Positions 17,112 to 25,913 of a stretch of DNA of 56,889 nt are shown here, piece after piece. The stretch's first letter is position 1. Every line of letters starts with the position of its first letter. The notes under the pieces are model-generated. The model did no database searches. It was not told where the DNA came from and saw only the letters and a list, made by a program, of their open reading frames with translations. The DNA comes from Terriglobia bacterium (lineage in GTDB: Bacteria; Acidobacteriota; Terriglobia; Terriglobales; Acidobacteriaceae): contig JAIQET010000023.1 of assembly GCA_020073645.1 (NCBI GenBank), positions 1 through 56,889 of the forward strand. Reading direction: 5' to 3'. A program made the position numbers and the translations under genes.

Positions 17112-17854
17112 AAGCGATGATTCTGGCCGCCGGCCTGGGTACGCGCTTGCGGCCACTCACCGACAGTCGGCCCAAGGCGCTGGTGGAAGTCGCTGGCCGC
17201 ACTCTGCTGGAGATCGCCCTCTCTCGCTTGCACGCCTTTGGGATTTCCGAAGTGATTGTCAACGTCCATCACTTTGCCGACATGGTGGTCGAGTATCTGA
17301 AGGCGAACGACAACTTCGGCATGCGGATTGAAGTTTCCCGCGAGGAGGACTTGCTCGACACCGGCGGCGGGCTGAAAAAGGCTGCCTGGTTGTTCTTAGA
17401 GGATGACAAAGGTCGTGATGAGCCGTTCATTGTGCACAATGTTGATGTCATCAGCACCATTGATCTGGGGCAGATGGTGAGGTTTCATACTGAACATCAG
17501 GCGCTCGCCACATTGGCGGTGCAGGACCGGGAGACGGCTCGATACCTGCTGTTCGACCAGCAAGGTCAGCTTTGCGGGCGGCGATCGGGGAGCGATCAGA
17601 AAAGTGAATTGGTTCGATCTTCACCGCAGGTGCAGGCGCTGGCTTTTTGCGGCATGCACGTCATTTCCCCTCGCCTGTTTGCGATGATGAGGGACGAGGG
17701 CGCTTTCTCCATCATTCCCTCCTATCTGCAGCTCGCTGCCCAGGGAGAAAACATTCTCGCTTTTCGCGCCGACGAGTATTATTGGCGTGATCTCGGCAGG
17801 CCGGACCACGTGATGCAGGCCGCTCAGGAGTTGAAGCAAGGAACTCTTTTCTGA
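17108..17854 (+). CDS. murU: MurU-like sugar-1-phosphate nucleotidyltransferase
   Basis: A 248-residue nucleotidyltransferase beginning MKAMILAAGLGTRLRPLTD, the nucleotide-binding signature; KALVEVAGRTLLE follows. NVDVIS (near 113) gives the metal-binding Asp, and YYWRDLGRPDHVMQA closes the active site. Length and neighbour point to MurU (MurNAc-1-phosphate uridylyltransferase, making UDP-MurNAc) rather than the longer GlmU. It overlaps the upstream AmgK-RapZ gene by 4 bases; AmgK and MurU together bypass de novo UDP-MurNAc synthesis in organisms that recycle peptidoglycan. A GlcNAc-1-P or mannose-1-P specificity cannot be excluded. Confidence 0.82.
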   Translation: MKAMILAAGLGTRLRPLTDSRPKALVEVAGRTLLEIALSRLHAFGISEVIVNVHHFADMVVEYLKANDNFGMRIEVSREEDLLDTGGGLKKAAWLFLEDDKGRDEPFIVHNVDVISTIDLGQMVRFHTEHQALATLAVQDRETARYLLFDQQGQLCGRRSGSDQKSELVRSSPQVQALAFCGMHVISPRLFAMMRDEGAFSIIPSYLQLAAQGENILAFRADEYYWRDLGRPDHVMQAAQELKQGTLF

Positions 17855-17867
17855 GGAGAACCGGTTT

Positions 17868-17957
17868 ATGGCAAAGAAAACAGGAATGAGTGATTCTTCC
17901 CTCTGGATCGTCGCGGTCGTGTTGTTGGCAGTTGCGGTGTGGATGTATTTCAAGTAA
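17868..17957 (+). CDS. 29-residue single-span membrane peptide
   Basis: A tiny frame 13 bp after murU: a basic start (MAKKTG), a short polar stretch and one membrane helix (LWIVAVVLLAVAVWMYF) ending in Lys. CTGAGGAGAACC lies before the ATG at good distance. The compact layout and strong ribosome site argue that it is translated with the recycling genes. No family is recognised; a small membrane partner or regulator is one possibility. Confidence 0.55.
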   Translation: MAKKTGMSDSSLWIVAVVLLAVAVWMYFK

Positions 17958-18093
17958 ACCGGCGTGAATGCTGCTCTAGGCAGAGCGTTCGCCAGGGGGT
18001 CGTCTCTGTTGTAATCGTGTTTACAGCAACCTGTGGACCCGGTGGCCCAGCAGCGCAGCTTAGCCGGTAGAATCGCACATATCTGCTCAGGTC

Positions 18094-18783
18094 ATGATGC
18101 CTTTGCGCCCCAAACTGAGTTTCACCGCGATGTCCACCGCCCTCTTGCTTTCAACCGTGGCGCTCCCGGTTTCGGTGATTGCCTTTGCAGTCTTGTATGC
18201 CAACAATGACTCGTTTTGGCCGGTGCTTTGGTTGGGAGCTCTGCTTCCCACAATCTGGGTCGCTGCAGCTGCCCTTAGCATCAGAGATGCAATCAAGGGT
18301 CGTTCATGGCGACAAGTAGCCGGGGTTGTGGCGCTACTCGCGCCAACGGCGCTTCTCGTCCACACCATGCTCAGTCCCCGATTCTTGGAACGCCAGCTAT
18401 TCTCGTTTCGCCCTCTCACAACCCCCTCACTGCCTACCACGGGGTTTGTATTCATGCAGATGTTTACGGTCTGCGCTCAAGGATCGCCTTGCAGTTCGCA
18501 TGACGCGGTGACTGCAACTCAGACTTTCAGACTCGCGAAGGTACCCGACGGATGTTGTTCTCTACAGGTCATAAATGGTCAGGGCGCTAAACACAAGGTA
18601 GAGGCATTTCACGTCGTTCTGAATGGAAAGGAGGTCAAGCTGCCGACGGGCGATGCATTGCAGGTCGCAGTCGTGGAATTAAGTACCGAAAACAAAATCA
18701 GTGTCGAAACGACCGGTGCCCCCGACGCTCGCATTTATGTCTTCATTTCCCACACCATCAAGAGGGACGCACCACCTACATAG
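18094..18783 (+). CDS. Membrane protein with C-terminal beta module, function unknown
   Basis: A 229-residue protein: three predicted membrane helices in the first 90 residues (ALLLSTVALPVSVIAFAVLY, VLWLGALLPTIWVAAAALSI, VAGVVALLAPTALLVHTML), then an extracytoplasmic domain from about 115. That domain has four cysteines (VCAQGSPC, GCC) and a pattern LQVINGQG-HKVEAFHVVLNGKEV that resembles a beta-sandwich module I have seen at the ends of many secreted proteins of Acidobacteriota and Gemmatimonadota (from memory; no family name). ATG is doubled at 18094/18097. Codon use is less GC-biased than its neighbours. Confidence 0.6.
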   Translation: MMPLRPKLSFTAMSTALLLSTVALPVSVIAFAVLYANNDSFWPVLWLGALLPTIWVAAAALSIRDAIKGRSWRQVAGVVALLAPTALLVHTMLSPRFLERQLFSFRPLTTPSLPTTGFVFMQMFTVCAQGSPCSSHDAVTATQTFRLAKVPDGCCSLQVINGQGAKHKVEAFHVVLNGKEVKLPTGDALQVAVVELSTENKISVETTGAPDARIYVFISHTIKRDAPPT

Positions 18784-18827
18784 CCACGAGTCTGCCTCTC
18801 TCCGGCGTTCTTAAAGTCGGTTGTTAC

Positions 18828-19691
18828 TCACCTTCCCACCAGCAAGTCCGCCGCGACGAAGCAGAAAAACACCACCGAAATCACGCCATTCATGGTGAAG
18901 AAAGCAGCATTCAGCCGGGAGAGATCGTGGGCTGAGACCAGGGAGTGTTCGTAGGCCAGCAGCAGCGCCACTACCGCGACTCCAGCCATCACCAGCTTGC
19001 CCAATGCGAAGGTCGGCACCAGGGTCAGCAATAACAGCAGCATAAGGACGTGCAAGGCGCGGGCGATCCAGAGCGATTGGGCGATACCGAAATGGCGCGG
19101 GACGGAGTGCAGCTCGGCTTGCTGGTCGAATTCGAAGTCCTGGCAGGCGTAGAGCACGTCGAATCCGCCCACCCAGAAGGTCACGGCGGCGGTGAGCAGC
19201 AGAATGCGTGGATCAAAGGAGCCGCGTACCGCGATCCAGGCAGCCGTCGGCGCGATGCCCAGGGCGAATCCCAGCATCAGGTGCGACCAGCGGGTGAAGC
19301 GTTTGGTGTAGGAGTAGAGCAGCACCACGGCCAGTGCGACCGGCGACAGAAGCAGGGTCAGGCGGTTCAGTTGCCAGGCGGCGAGCACGAACACTGCGCA
19401 GGAAACCGTGACGAACGCCGCCACGAAACGCGGTGACAACGTGCCCGACGGTAAGGCGCGGGTGCGGGTACGGGGATTGGCGGCGTCAATCGAGGCGTCG
19501 GCGAGGCGGTTGAAGGCCATGGCTGCCGAGCGCGCCGCCACCATGGCGACAACAATCCACGCCAGTTGATGCGCGGTCGGCAGGCCGTTTGCCGCCAGCA
19601 TGGCGCCGCACAAGGCAAAGGGGAGCGCAAACACGGAGTGCTCCCACTTGATCATCTCCAGAGTGATGCGCAGGTTGTGCACGAGGGCCAC
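18828..19691 (-). CDS. mqnP: UbiA-like prenyltransferase (probable MqnP)
   Basis: A 287-residue integral membrane prenyltransferase. Both Asp-rich motifs are present: [12 protein letters not shown] (near 60) and [14 protein letters not shown] (near 178); eight or nine hydrophobic spans surround them. UbiA enzymes attach a polyprenyl chain to an aromatic ring. In organisms with the futalosine pathway the homologue of this subgroup (MqnP) is proposed to prenylate 1,4-dihydroxy-6-naphthoate; mqnE in this window supports that reading, while 4-hydroxybenzoate prenylation for ubiquinone is unlikely here. The first codon is GTG at 19691; a second GTG lies three codons later and no ribosome site decides. 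Confidence 0.82.
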   Translation of the reverse strand: MALVHNLRITLEMIKWEHSVFALPFALCGAMLAANGLPTAHQLAWIVVAMVAARSAAMAFNRLADASIDAANPRTRTRALPSGTLSPRFVAAFVTVSCAVFVLAAWQLNRLTLLLSPVALAVVLLYSYTKRFTRWSHLMLGFALGIAPTAAWIAVRGSFDPRILLLTAAVTFWVGGFDVLYACQDFEFDQQAELHSVPRHFGIAQSLWIARALHVLMLLLLLTLVPTFALGKLVMAGVAVVALLLAYEHSLVSAHDLSRLNAAFFTMNGVISVVFFCFVAADLLVGR

Positions 19692-19772
19692 GGGGAGATT
19701 CTAAGCTATCAGAAGGGATGTGGCTTCGGTGCGCCACGGATCTTCGCTCTTGCATGCCGCGGCGTACACCGC

Positions 19773-19879
19773 ACGACAGCCCTTCTGTCGTCCCTGAAGG
19801 GACTGAGCACGCGGGTCCGCTGGCAACCCCGGGCTCACGCCCGGGGCTAAGTTCTGTCGCCGCTCCGCGGCTGGATTGC
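19773..19879 (+). repeat. Dispersed ~105-bp repeat, copy 1
   Basis: Contains three hairpins: TCCCTGAAGGGA, a perfect 8-bp stem CCCCGGGC/GCCCGGGG with loop TCAC, and CCGCTCCGCGG, ending CTGGATTGC. The same order, with only scattered changes and a divergent spacer after the first hairpin, recurs in reverse orientation at 56160-56260. It lies between the UbiA-like gene and the BON gene. Confidence 0.75.
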
Positions 19880-19950
19880 AGATGGTTCCACCTTCCGTGC
19901 CTCCCAAGACCTAGCCCCACGGGACCGTCTGATTTCCCTTGTCAGGCGAA

Positions 19951-20748
19951 TCACTTCCCTTTCTTGCCTGGCACCATCAGGTTGTTGGTGACACTGAAGA
20001 CGTTGGGCACCGAGTTGGCACGGACCCCTGCGAGCTGTTTGTCGAGCTGGCTATTCACCACGCCCTCAAGCGTCACGTGGCCATTGTCTACAATGATGCG
20101 GATGGGCTTCTGGGGATCGATGGCGTACTTGCGCAAGGTCGAATCGCCGTAAATCGCGCGGGCGATGCGGATGCGCAGGTCGTCGTCGAAGCCTGAGGTG
20201 GGTAAGACATTGATCTCGTCAATCACGTCCTTCACGCCGGGTGTGGTTTCGACAATCGCAATCGCGGAGTCGCGGCTGGGGTAATCGTGCACGTCGCCGC
20301 TCACCGTGACTACGCCGTTCTCCACCTTCAGCCCCAAACTGTTGAACATGATCCCGAAGCCGATGCGGTCATAGCGCAGCTTGTCGGCCAGCTTGCTTTG
20401 CAGTTCGGCATCGGCCACGTTGCCCTCGACCTGGACCTGGTTGCGCACGCCTTCTGCGTGCTCGATCCGGTTTACCTTGCGGGCCACGTCGGCTTTATCG
20501 ATATAGAGCTTCACCGAGCCCTGCAGGGTGACAATGCCATCTTCGGTGGTGGCGGAGATGCCTTTCCATTTGTCTTTTGAACCAAGGAGCTTGGTGACCT
20601 GCTGCTGGATCTGCTGGTCGTAGCGGCCGGTGGAGGTCGCTGTTGTGCGGGGGTTGGGCTGCTGGGTGTCAGGTTGTTGCGCCCATACCGGAACAGCCAA
20701 AAGGGGCGCGAGCAGCAAGCCCAAGTACAGCCGGTTGATCGTCTTCAT
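19951..20748 (-). CDS. Periplasmic protein with three BON domains
   Basis: The start at 20748 is fixed by ATGGAGGACAAGAAA before it (GGAGG, spacing 7-8), giving 265 residues with a signal peptide (LYLGLLLAPLLAVPVWAQ). Three BON domains follow at about 48-110, 118-188 and 195-260, each with the V-x-L-x-G core (GIVTLQGSVKLYIDKADV, GVVTVSGDVHDY, GHVTLEGVVNSQLDKQ). BON modules, as in OsmY, bind phospholipid surfaces or keep envelope integrity under stress. It is encoded between pcm and the prenyltransferase on the same strand but separated by repeat-containing gaps of about 260 bp, so probably its own transcript. Confidence 0.88.
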   Translation of the reverse strand: MKTINRLYLGLLLAPLLAVPVWAQQPDTQQPNPRTTATSTGRYDQQIQQQVTKLLGSKDKWKGISATTEDGIVTLQGSVKLYIDKADVARKVNRIEHAEGVRNQVQVEGNVADAELQSKLADKLRYDRIGFGIMFNSLGLKVENGVVTVSGDVHDYPSRDSAIAIVETTPGVKDVIDEINVLPTSGFDDDLRIRIARAIYGDSTLRKYAIDPQKPIRIIVDNGHVTLEGVVNSQLDKQLAGVRANSVPNVFSVTNNLMVPGKKGK

Positions 20749-20877
20749 TTTCTTGTCCTCCATTCGTGATTCCATGGGGGCCCAAAACTGGTTCGGCCGA
20801 CATGCTGACAGCGTTCGGCATCCTGGCCGTCGACCGTCGGACCTTGGACTCATCGCAGGACGAGCCTTGCCCCGGAT

Positions 20878-20927
20878 GCGGGGGCGAGGACGCCCCCGCG
20901 ACAGCCGGCGAGACGCCGGCGCTACTG
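20878..20927. repeat. Double GC hairpin repeat
   Basis: First hairpin: 9-bp perfect stem GCGGGGGCG (20878-20886), loop AGGA, CGCCCCCGC. Second: GCCGGCG (20904-20910), loop AGA, CGCCGGC, then GCTACTG, the same unit as at 15588. Lies between the pcm and BON genes. Confidence 0.65.
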
Positions 20928-20990
20928 CCTTCAGCGCGCTGCCACACTCACGGGTTTCGAACACACTCCTTCTATTTGGATGTATCAGGC

Positions 20991-21007
20991 GCGGAAATCG
21001 TTTCCGC
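20991..21007 (-). terminator. Hairpin directly after pcm
   Basis: GCGGAAA-TCG-TTTCCGC, a 7-bp perfect stem touching the pcm stop codon. No T-run follows on the minus strand, so it is a 3' stabilising hairpin or a weak terminator. Confidence 0.35.
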
Positions 21008-21676
21008 TTACCAGCCCGAACCGTATCCCTGGTCACCGATCAGCGGGACGAAGCGGCAACCCTCCAGGGTTTCGACCACGGGACGGCCTTGCAGCTTGCG
21101 CACCAACTGCAGTTCCTGCACGTCGGCGGGACCGACGGGGATCACCATGCGCCCGCCTTCCCGCAACTGTTCCAGGAGAGACTTTGGGATCTGGGGCGCG
21201 GCCGCCGAGACGACAACGGCGTCGAAAGGCGCCAGCGCGGGCAGCCCCTCGCTGCCGTCGCCCACGATGACGTTCACATTGGAATAGCCTAGCCGCAGCA
21301 GGGTGGCTTCGGCGAGGTGTGCAAGAGCCTCGTGCCGCTCCATCGAGTAAACCTGCTCGGTGAGTTCAGCGAGCAGAGCTGTCTGGTATCCCGAACCGGT
21401 TCCGATCTCCAGCACGGTGTCGAAGGGCTGCAGATCGAGCGCATCCAGAGTGACCGCGACGATGTAAGGTTGGGATACGGTCTGACCGTGGCCGATGGGG
21501 ATGGGATGATCTTCGTAGGCCTGTTCCCAATACGGTGCGGCGACGAACTCGTGCCGGGGAACCCGGGCCATAGCATCCAGCACCCGCAAGTCGCGAATGC
21601 CACGGTCGCGCAGTTGGTGCTCCACCATCTTCTGGCGCTCGGCCACAAAGCGATCGGGCTGGACTTCCGCGGGCAT
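21008..21676 (-). CDS. pcm: Protein-L-isoaspartate O-methyltransferase
   Basis: A 222-residue repair enzyme that methylates isoaspartyl residues of aged proteins with SAM so that they revert to aspartate. The start at 21676 gives MPAEVQPDRF, matching family length (about 210-225). Motifs: RVPRHEFV, the substrate loop GHGQTVSQPYIVA (near 66), and the SAM site VLEIGTGSGYQTALLA (near 90), followed by YSMERHEAL. Upstream frame codons overlap no gene but lack family character. No operon partner. Confidence 0.94.
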   Translation of the reverse strand: MPAEVQPDRFVAERQKMVEHQLRDRGIRDLRVLDAMARVPRHEFVAAPYWEQAYEDHPIPIGHGQTVSQPYIVAVTLDALDLQPFDTVLEIGTGSGYQTALLAELTEQVYSMERHEALAHLAEATLLRLGYSNVNVIVGDGSEGLPALAPFDAVVVSAAAPQIPKSLLEQLREGGRMVIPVGPADVQELQLVRKLQGRPVVETLEGCRFVPLIGDQGYGSGW

Positions 21677-21859
21677 GTCTAGATTGTAGCTCCGGCGTGC
21701 GCCCAAGGGGGCTGGGGAAGAGAGCACAAACAAGCACCTCAGTGGCTAAAGCCTTGCTTGATTTCCGGGGCGGTTATCGCAGCGCTGAAAGGCTGCGCCA
21801 CCCAAAATCACCTCTTCCGCAGCCTGCTGGGGCCTCCGGGTGGCGAACGGTCGAGAGGG

Positions 21860-21880
21860 GCAGCGGGACGCCGGCACTAC
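21860..21880. repeat. Degenerate REP-like unit
   Basis: GCAGCGGGACGCCGGCACTAC differs from the unit at 15588 by substitutions in the left arm and CTAC flank, so the stem is partly broken. It lies just after the tamB stop codon. Confidence 0.5.
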
Positions 21881-21887
21881 GGAAAAT

Positions 21888-24800
21888 CTATTTGTGGCGC
21901 CGCCGGATTCTTACGTCGAAGCTGACCACGCCGTTCTGGTCGCGGATGCCGACGATCGAAATGTTGCGCGTGATGTTGTACTCCACCTGGATGATCTGCT
22001 GGGAAGCCTGGGAGACATTGGTGCTGTAGGTGAGCGTGAGGTTATTGGCGACCTGCTGTTCGATGGTGACTTGCGGACCGCGCACCGGGCTGGTCTCGGT
22101 GCTCAGTCCCTGGGGATCGATCTTGATGCGGCTCACGCCAAACAGACGCTGCACCCGGCTGCTGACCGTGGCATTGAGGGCCTCGCTGATGATGGCGCTG
22201 GAGGCTTCCTGGGTGAATGCCGACTGTCCGCCCTGCTGCAACGCCGACTCCTCCTGGGTGCGCCCGAGGGCGAGCAGCGCGATAATGTCGGCGGTGGGCA
22301 GCGGCGGCTCAGAACGGTAGGTGACGTTCAGTTTGTCGAGCTGGCCATTCAGGTTCAGAGTGATGTCGTAGTCGCGCACGCGCGTGGCGGCCTGCAAATC
22401 CAGCACCGGCGTCGTAGTTACGGGATTGGTGAAGCTGATATCGCCGCGTTCCAAGCGGTACTTGGCGCCATTGATGTACACCTCGCCCTCGAGGACATCG
22501 GCGCGACCGAGCAGAACCGGTTTGGCGGCGCTGCCCCGCAGCCGAAGATCGGCATCGCCGGAAAGCCGCACCACCGCGGTTTGCATCTGCAGTTCCGGAG
22601 TGGTCACGATGTGCACATCGAGCCTTATCCGGTTCAGCAGCGGGTTGGTCTGCGGCAAGCTGTTGGTCTGCGCTGCGCGTTCCAGGTAGGCGCCGAAATC
22701 AAACCCGGGGGTGATCCCCAGCTTGGTGACCGTCATGTCTCCCGAAAGCGTGGAGGCCGAAGCCGAGCCCACCCAGTGCAGGTCGGCCGTCGTGGTGGAA
22801 CTGACCCCGGGCGGGTAACGCAAGCGCACATCCTGTCCCTGCAGGGTGAGATCGAAGTTGATCTGCCGGTTGTAGGTGGTGACGTAGCCGCCGAACTTCA
22901 CCTGTCCGCCGCCCACATGCGCGGTGAGACTCTCAATTTGCAACCGGTCCTGGTTGAAGATCAGCGACCCGTTGATGTCACTCAAGGCGCTAGGCAGATC
23001 GGAGTAGGCAAGACTGCCCTTGCTGACTTGCAGCCGCCCCAGCATCACCGGCCGGTTGGCGGTACCCGACACGGTTACGTCCACCGTCACCAGGCCGGAA
23101 GAGGTGAAATCCGGATTCAAGCTCTCAATCAACTGCAGGTTCACGCTACCCTGCGCCCGGAAGTCAAGCTGGCGCTCGCCGCTGAGCTGAATGGATCCCG
23201 TCGCCGACAGGTCGGTTCCCTCCCCGACCAGCCGGAACTGTTCAAGTTTCAGCAGTTGACTGGAAACCGAGAAGCGCACAGGGCCGTCGTTGTGAACCTT
23301 GATGTTTTCGACGTCCGCGTAAAAATCGCTGAGGTTGCCGGCGATATTCAGCTCGCGCGGCATGCGCAGCGGACCCTGCAACTGCAGCACGCCGGCCACG
23401 GCCGAGTGCCCCGTGACCCGTCCTTGGAGGTAGGTTCGCAACAACGGGTCCACGTCGAGATGATTAAAGTGCAGGTTCACCGATGAGGGCCAGTCTCCAC
23501 GCAGATGAATGTTGCCATCAATGCTCAGCTCGGCATGCTCGAATTGCGAGTGTCCGGTCAGGCGAAGGTCGGCACCCTGGGTGACGGCGTCAATGGTAAA
23601 GTCGCCGGCGCGCTCATGATCCAGGGTGAGGTCGCGCAGGTGGGCCGTGGCATTGATCACGGGCTCTTCCAGCGTTCCCGAACCCACGGCGGTGAAATCC
23701 ATGCGGCCTTCGACCTTCACGCGACTCGCCTGCAGCGGCGGTATGCGAAGGAGATCGAAATCGCTGCCTGTGAGGTTGAAATGAAAAGCGTGGGTAGAGG
23801 AGTCGTAGGTGGCTCCGCCGCTGACTCGCGCCTCGTGATAGGTCAGTTGGATGTTGTTGAGTTCGGCCTCGCTGCCAGTGAAACGCAAGTCGGAGTAGAA
23901 GCGCTCCACCGGCTCCTGATAAATCGTCGCTTTGGTCAGGAGCACGCGACCTTCCCCATGGGGCTCTGCCCAGGTACCCGATGCCTGGAGATGAAGGTCC
24001 AGTGTGCCGGTGAGGGGATAGTCGTACCCGGCCAGCGCCAACAATTCCGCCGCATCTGCGTTGCGCACGTTCACTCGGGAGGTAAATGGGCTGGAGCCGG
24101 TAAAACGTCCGTGCTGCAAACTGGCGCTGAGATCAAAGTGGATGGCGGCTTCTCCGTGGCGCAGCCGGCCGTTGCGCGCGGCAAAGCTGTGCTGCGAGAC
24201 CTGGAGGTCGGTGACCAGCGAATCCCAGTGCACCTGGCGTTCGGGGACACGGGTGGTGGCCGGCAGCACCGAGTCAAAGTCCTGGACTTGCAGGTTGCCT
24301 GCGATGATTGCGTCTGAGAGTTTGCCCGTTGCCGCACCATTGAACGAGGCGTGTCCATGCAGGGCGAGGGGAATGCGTTCGGCCGCACCGAGGGCAGCCA
24401 GGATAGGCTGCCACTCCCCGACATCGGTAGTGGTCATCGAGAGCTTCAAGGCGGCCGTGGAAGAAAGCGTTCCCGAAGCCTGAACCTGGGTAGCCCGTGT
24501 GGCGGCGCTGAACTCGGCGACCTGCAATTCTCCCGGAGCCCCGCGGTAGGTGGCACGCGCACGGGCGGTCAGAGGTATCTGTCCGCGGGCAATCCGGAGC
24601 GGTGGAACGACGTCGAGTGCGACCTCGGCTTCCACGTTTCGGGGTGCACCCTTCCACTGTGCGGCAACTGTACCGCTGGTTGCGCCCGCCAGGTTCATCC
24701 GCTCTAAAGGCAAGCTGCGTGTGGACAAAGCGGCGGCTGCACTGGCGATCGAGACGTCCTTGATCCGCAGGCGAACGGTCCCCTTCTGCTGCTCAGCGGG

Positions 24801-25913
24801 GGGCTTACCCTTGGCGGCTTTGGCCGGCGGCGTGCTCAGCCAGTTGGTGATGTCGGCGTCGCCACTGACGCTGCCGCCCAGCAAGTGCGATTGGATCTGC
24901 GTCAGCGTGAGGCGGTGCGGGTCCACGGAAAATTGCGCGCTCAAGCTTGCGTTCGCCAGGCTGAACGACTCGTCGCGCCAGTCGAGATCATTTATCAGGA
25001 CCTTGCCCTGAGACGAAAAGTCCTGCATGGACCATGTACCACGCCCATTCCCCGTGAACACGCCGTGACGCATTTCGCGTCTGTGTGTGACCGCCGCAAG
25101 TTCGGTGAGATCAACACTCAGATCGTAGGTGCCCTCGAACTTCGGGTCCCGAAAATTCTTCACCCGGCCGCTGACCTGCAAATGTGAGCGGCCCGAAGTC
25201 GCCTTCAGACTTTGTATTTCGACATTGTCCTGACCCAGGACAAAGTGGGCCTCCGCCGTCCACGCTACGGGCCGATAATTCTGGAGTGTCGTATCCACCT
25301 TGCCCAGCAGCAGATTGCAGGTGTAATGCCGATGCAACAGCGAGTAGGTCATGTCCGCCGAGATGTCGTTGGCGGTGAAATCCAGGGGAATCTTCTGGTC
25401 ATTCCACAGCAACTCGCCATGCCGTACCTCGAGGCGATTAATGGACATCGAAAACAGTTGCTCGACCGGGTTCTTTGCCGAGGTCCGAGCCACCTGGGGC
25501 TGCGGCTGATTGGTGCGGCCGTCGGGGTACACAATGATGTGAATTACCGGGCGCTCCAGCACCACCTGGCTGAAGCCAAACTCTGCTCCCAGGACCGAGA
25601 TGATTTTCACCTGTGCGACCAGGCGGTCCACGTGCGCGTAGGGAACATCGGTGGGCTGCTCCAGGCCATGAATGGTGAGATCGCGCACATCCACGCGGAA
25701 GCGAAATGGAATGGTGTGGAAGCCACCCAGCTCTACGCGCCCGCCGGTGATGCGCTCCAGTTCGGTCACCAAGCGCCGGCGCACCATGGCCTGGAAGGAA
25801 TCTGTAGTCGCGTACCAAGCCAGGCCGCCGAAGAGGAGAAGCACTCCCACCAGGGCCCACAGCAGGTACCTCCGAACCCTGCGCCAACGCGACTTGGCGC
25901 CGGTCTCGGTCAT
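21888..25913 (-). CDS. tamB: TamB family translocation/assembly protein
   Basis: A 1341-residue TamB/DUF490 protein. A basic start and one membrane helix (YLLWALVGVLLLFGGLAWYA) anchor it in the inner membrane; the rest is a very long periplasmic series of beta strands, as in the AsmA-like group that forms hydrophobic grooves bridging to the outer membrane. The conserved C-terminal DUF490 part starts near residue 1000 and includes LDLQAATRVRDYDITLNLNG, ADIIALLALGRT and the ending VSFDVRIRRR. TamB works with TamA/BamA-type barrels or transports phospholipid. Its ATG overlaps the surA-like stop by 4 bases; the bamA gene is first in the same operon, a common arrangement in this phylum. Confidence 0.9.
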   Translation of the reverse strand: MTETGAKSRWRRVRRYLLWALVGVLLLFGGLAWYATTDSFQAMVRRRLVTELERITGGRVELGGFHTIPFRFRVDVRDLTIHGLEQPTDVPYAHVDRLVAQVKIISVLGAEFGFSQVVLERPVIHIIVYPDGRTNQPQPQVARTSAKNPVEQLFSMSINRLEVRHGELLWNDQKIPLDFTANDISADMTYSLLHRHYTCNLLLGKVDTTLQNYRPVAWTAEAHFVLGQDNVEIQSLKATSGRSHLQVSGRVKNFRDPKFEGTYDLSVDLTELAAVTHRREMRHGVFTGNGRGTWSMQDFSSQGKVLINDLDWRDESFSLANASLSAQFSVDPHRLTLTQIQSHLLGGSVSGDADITNWLSTPPAKAAKGKPPAEQQKGTVRLRIKDVSIASAAAALSTRSLPLERMNLAGATSGTVAAQWKGAPRNVEAEVALDVVPPLRIARGQIPLTARARATYRGAPGELQVAEFSAATRATQVQASGTLSSTAALKLSMTTTDVGEWQPILAALGAAERIPLALHGHASFNGAATGKLSDAIIAGNLQVQDFDSVLPATTRVPERQVHWDSLVTDLQVSQHSFAARNGRLRHGEAAIHFDLSASLQHGRFTGSSPFTSRVNVRNADAAELLALAGYDYPLTGTLDLHLQASGTWAEPHGEGRVLLTKATIYQEPVERFYSDLRFTGSEAELNNIQLTYHEARVSGGATYDSSTHAFHFNLTGSDFDLLRIPPLQASRVKVEGRMDFTAVGSGTLEEPVINATAHLRDLTLDHERAGDFTIDAVTQGADLRLTGHSQFEHAELSIDGNIHLRGDWPSSVNLHFNHLDVDPLLRTYLQGRVTGHSAVAGVLQLQGPLRMPRELNIAGNLSDFYADVENIKVHNDGPVRFSVSSQLLKLEQFRLVGEGTDLSATGSIQLSGERQLDFRAQGSVNLQLIESLNPDFTSSGLVTVDVTVSGTANRPVMLGRLQVSKGSLAYSDLPSALSDINGSLIFNQDRLQIESLTAHVGGGQVKFGGYVTTYNRQINFDLTLQGQDVRLRYPPGVSSTTTADLHWVGSASASTLSGDMTVTKLGITPGFDFGAYLERAAQTNSLPQTNPLLNRIRLDVHIVTTPELQMQTAVVRLSGDADLRLRGSAAKPVLLGRADVLEGEVYINGAKYRLERGDISFTNPVTTTPVLDLQAATRVRDYDITLNLNGQLDKLNVTYRSEPPLPTADIIALLALGRTQEESALQQGGQSAFTQEASSAIISEALNATVSSRVQRLFGVSRIKIDPQGLSTETSPVRGPQVTIEQQVANNLTLTYSTNVSQASQQIIQVEYNITRNISIVGIRDQNGVVSFDVRIRRRHK

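Noticed and set aside
21840..23486. 548-codon plus-strand frame opposite tamB
   Set aside because: tamB reads through the whole region with DUF490 character; the antisense frame begins inside a repeat and has no domain.
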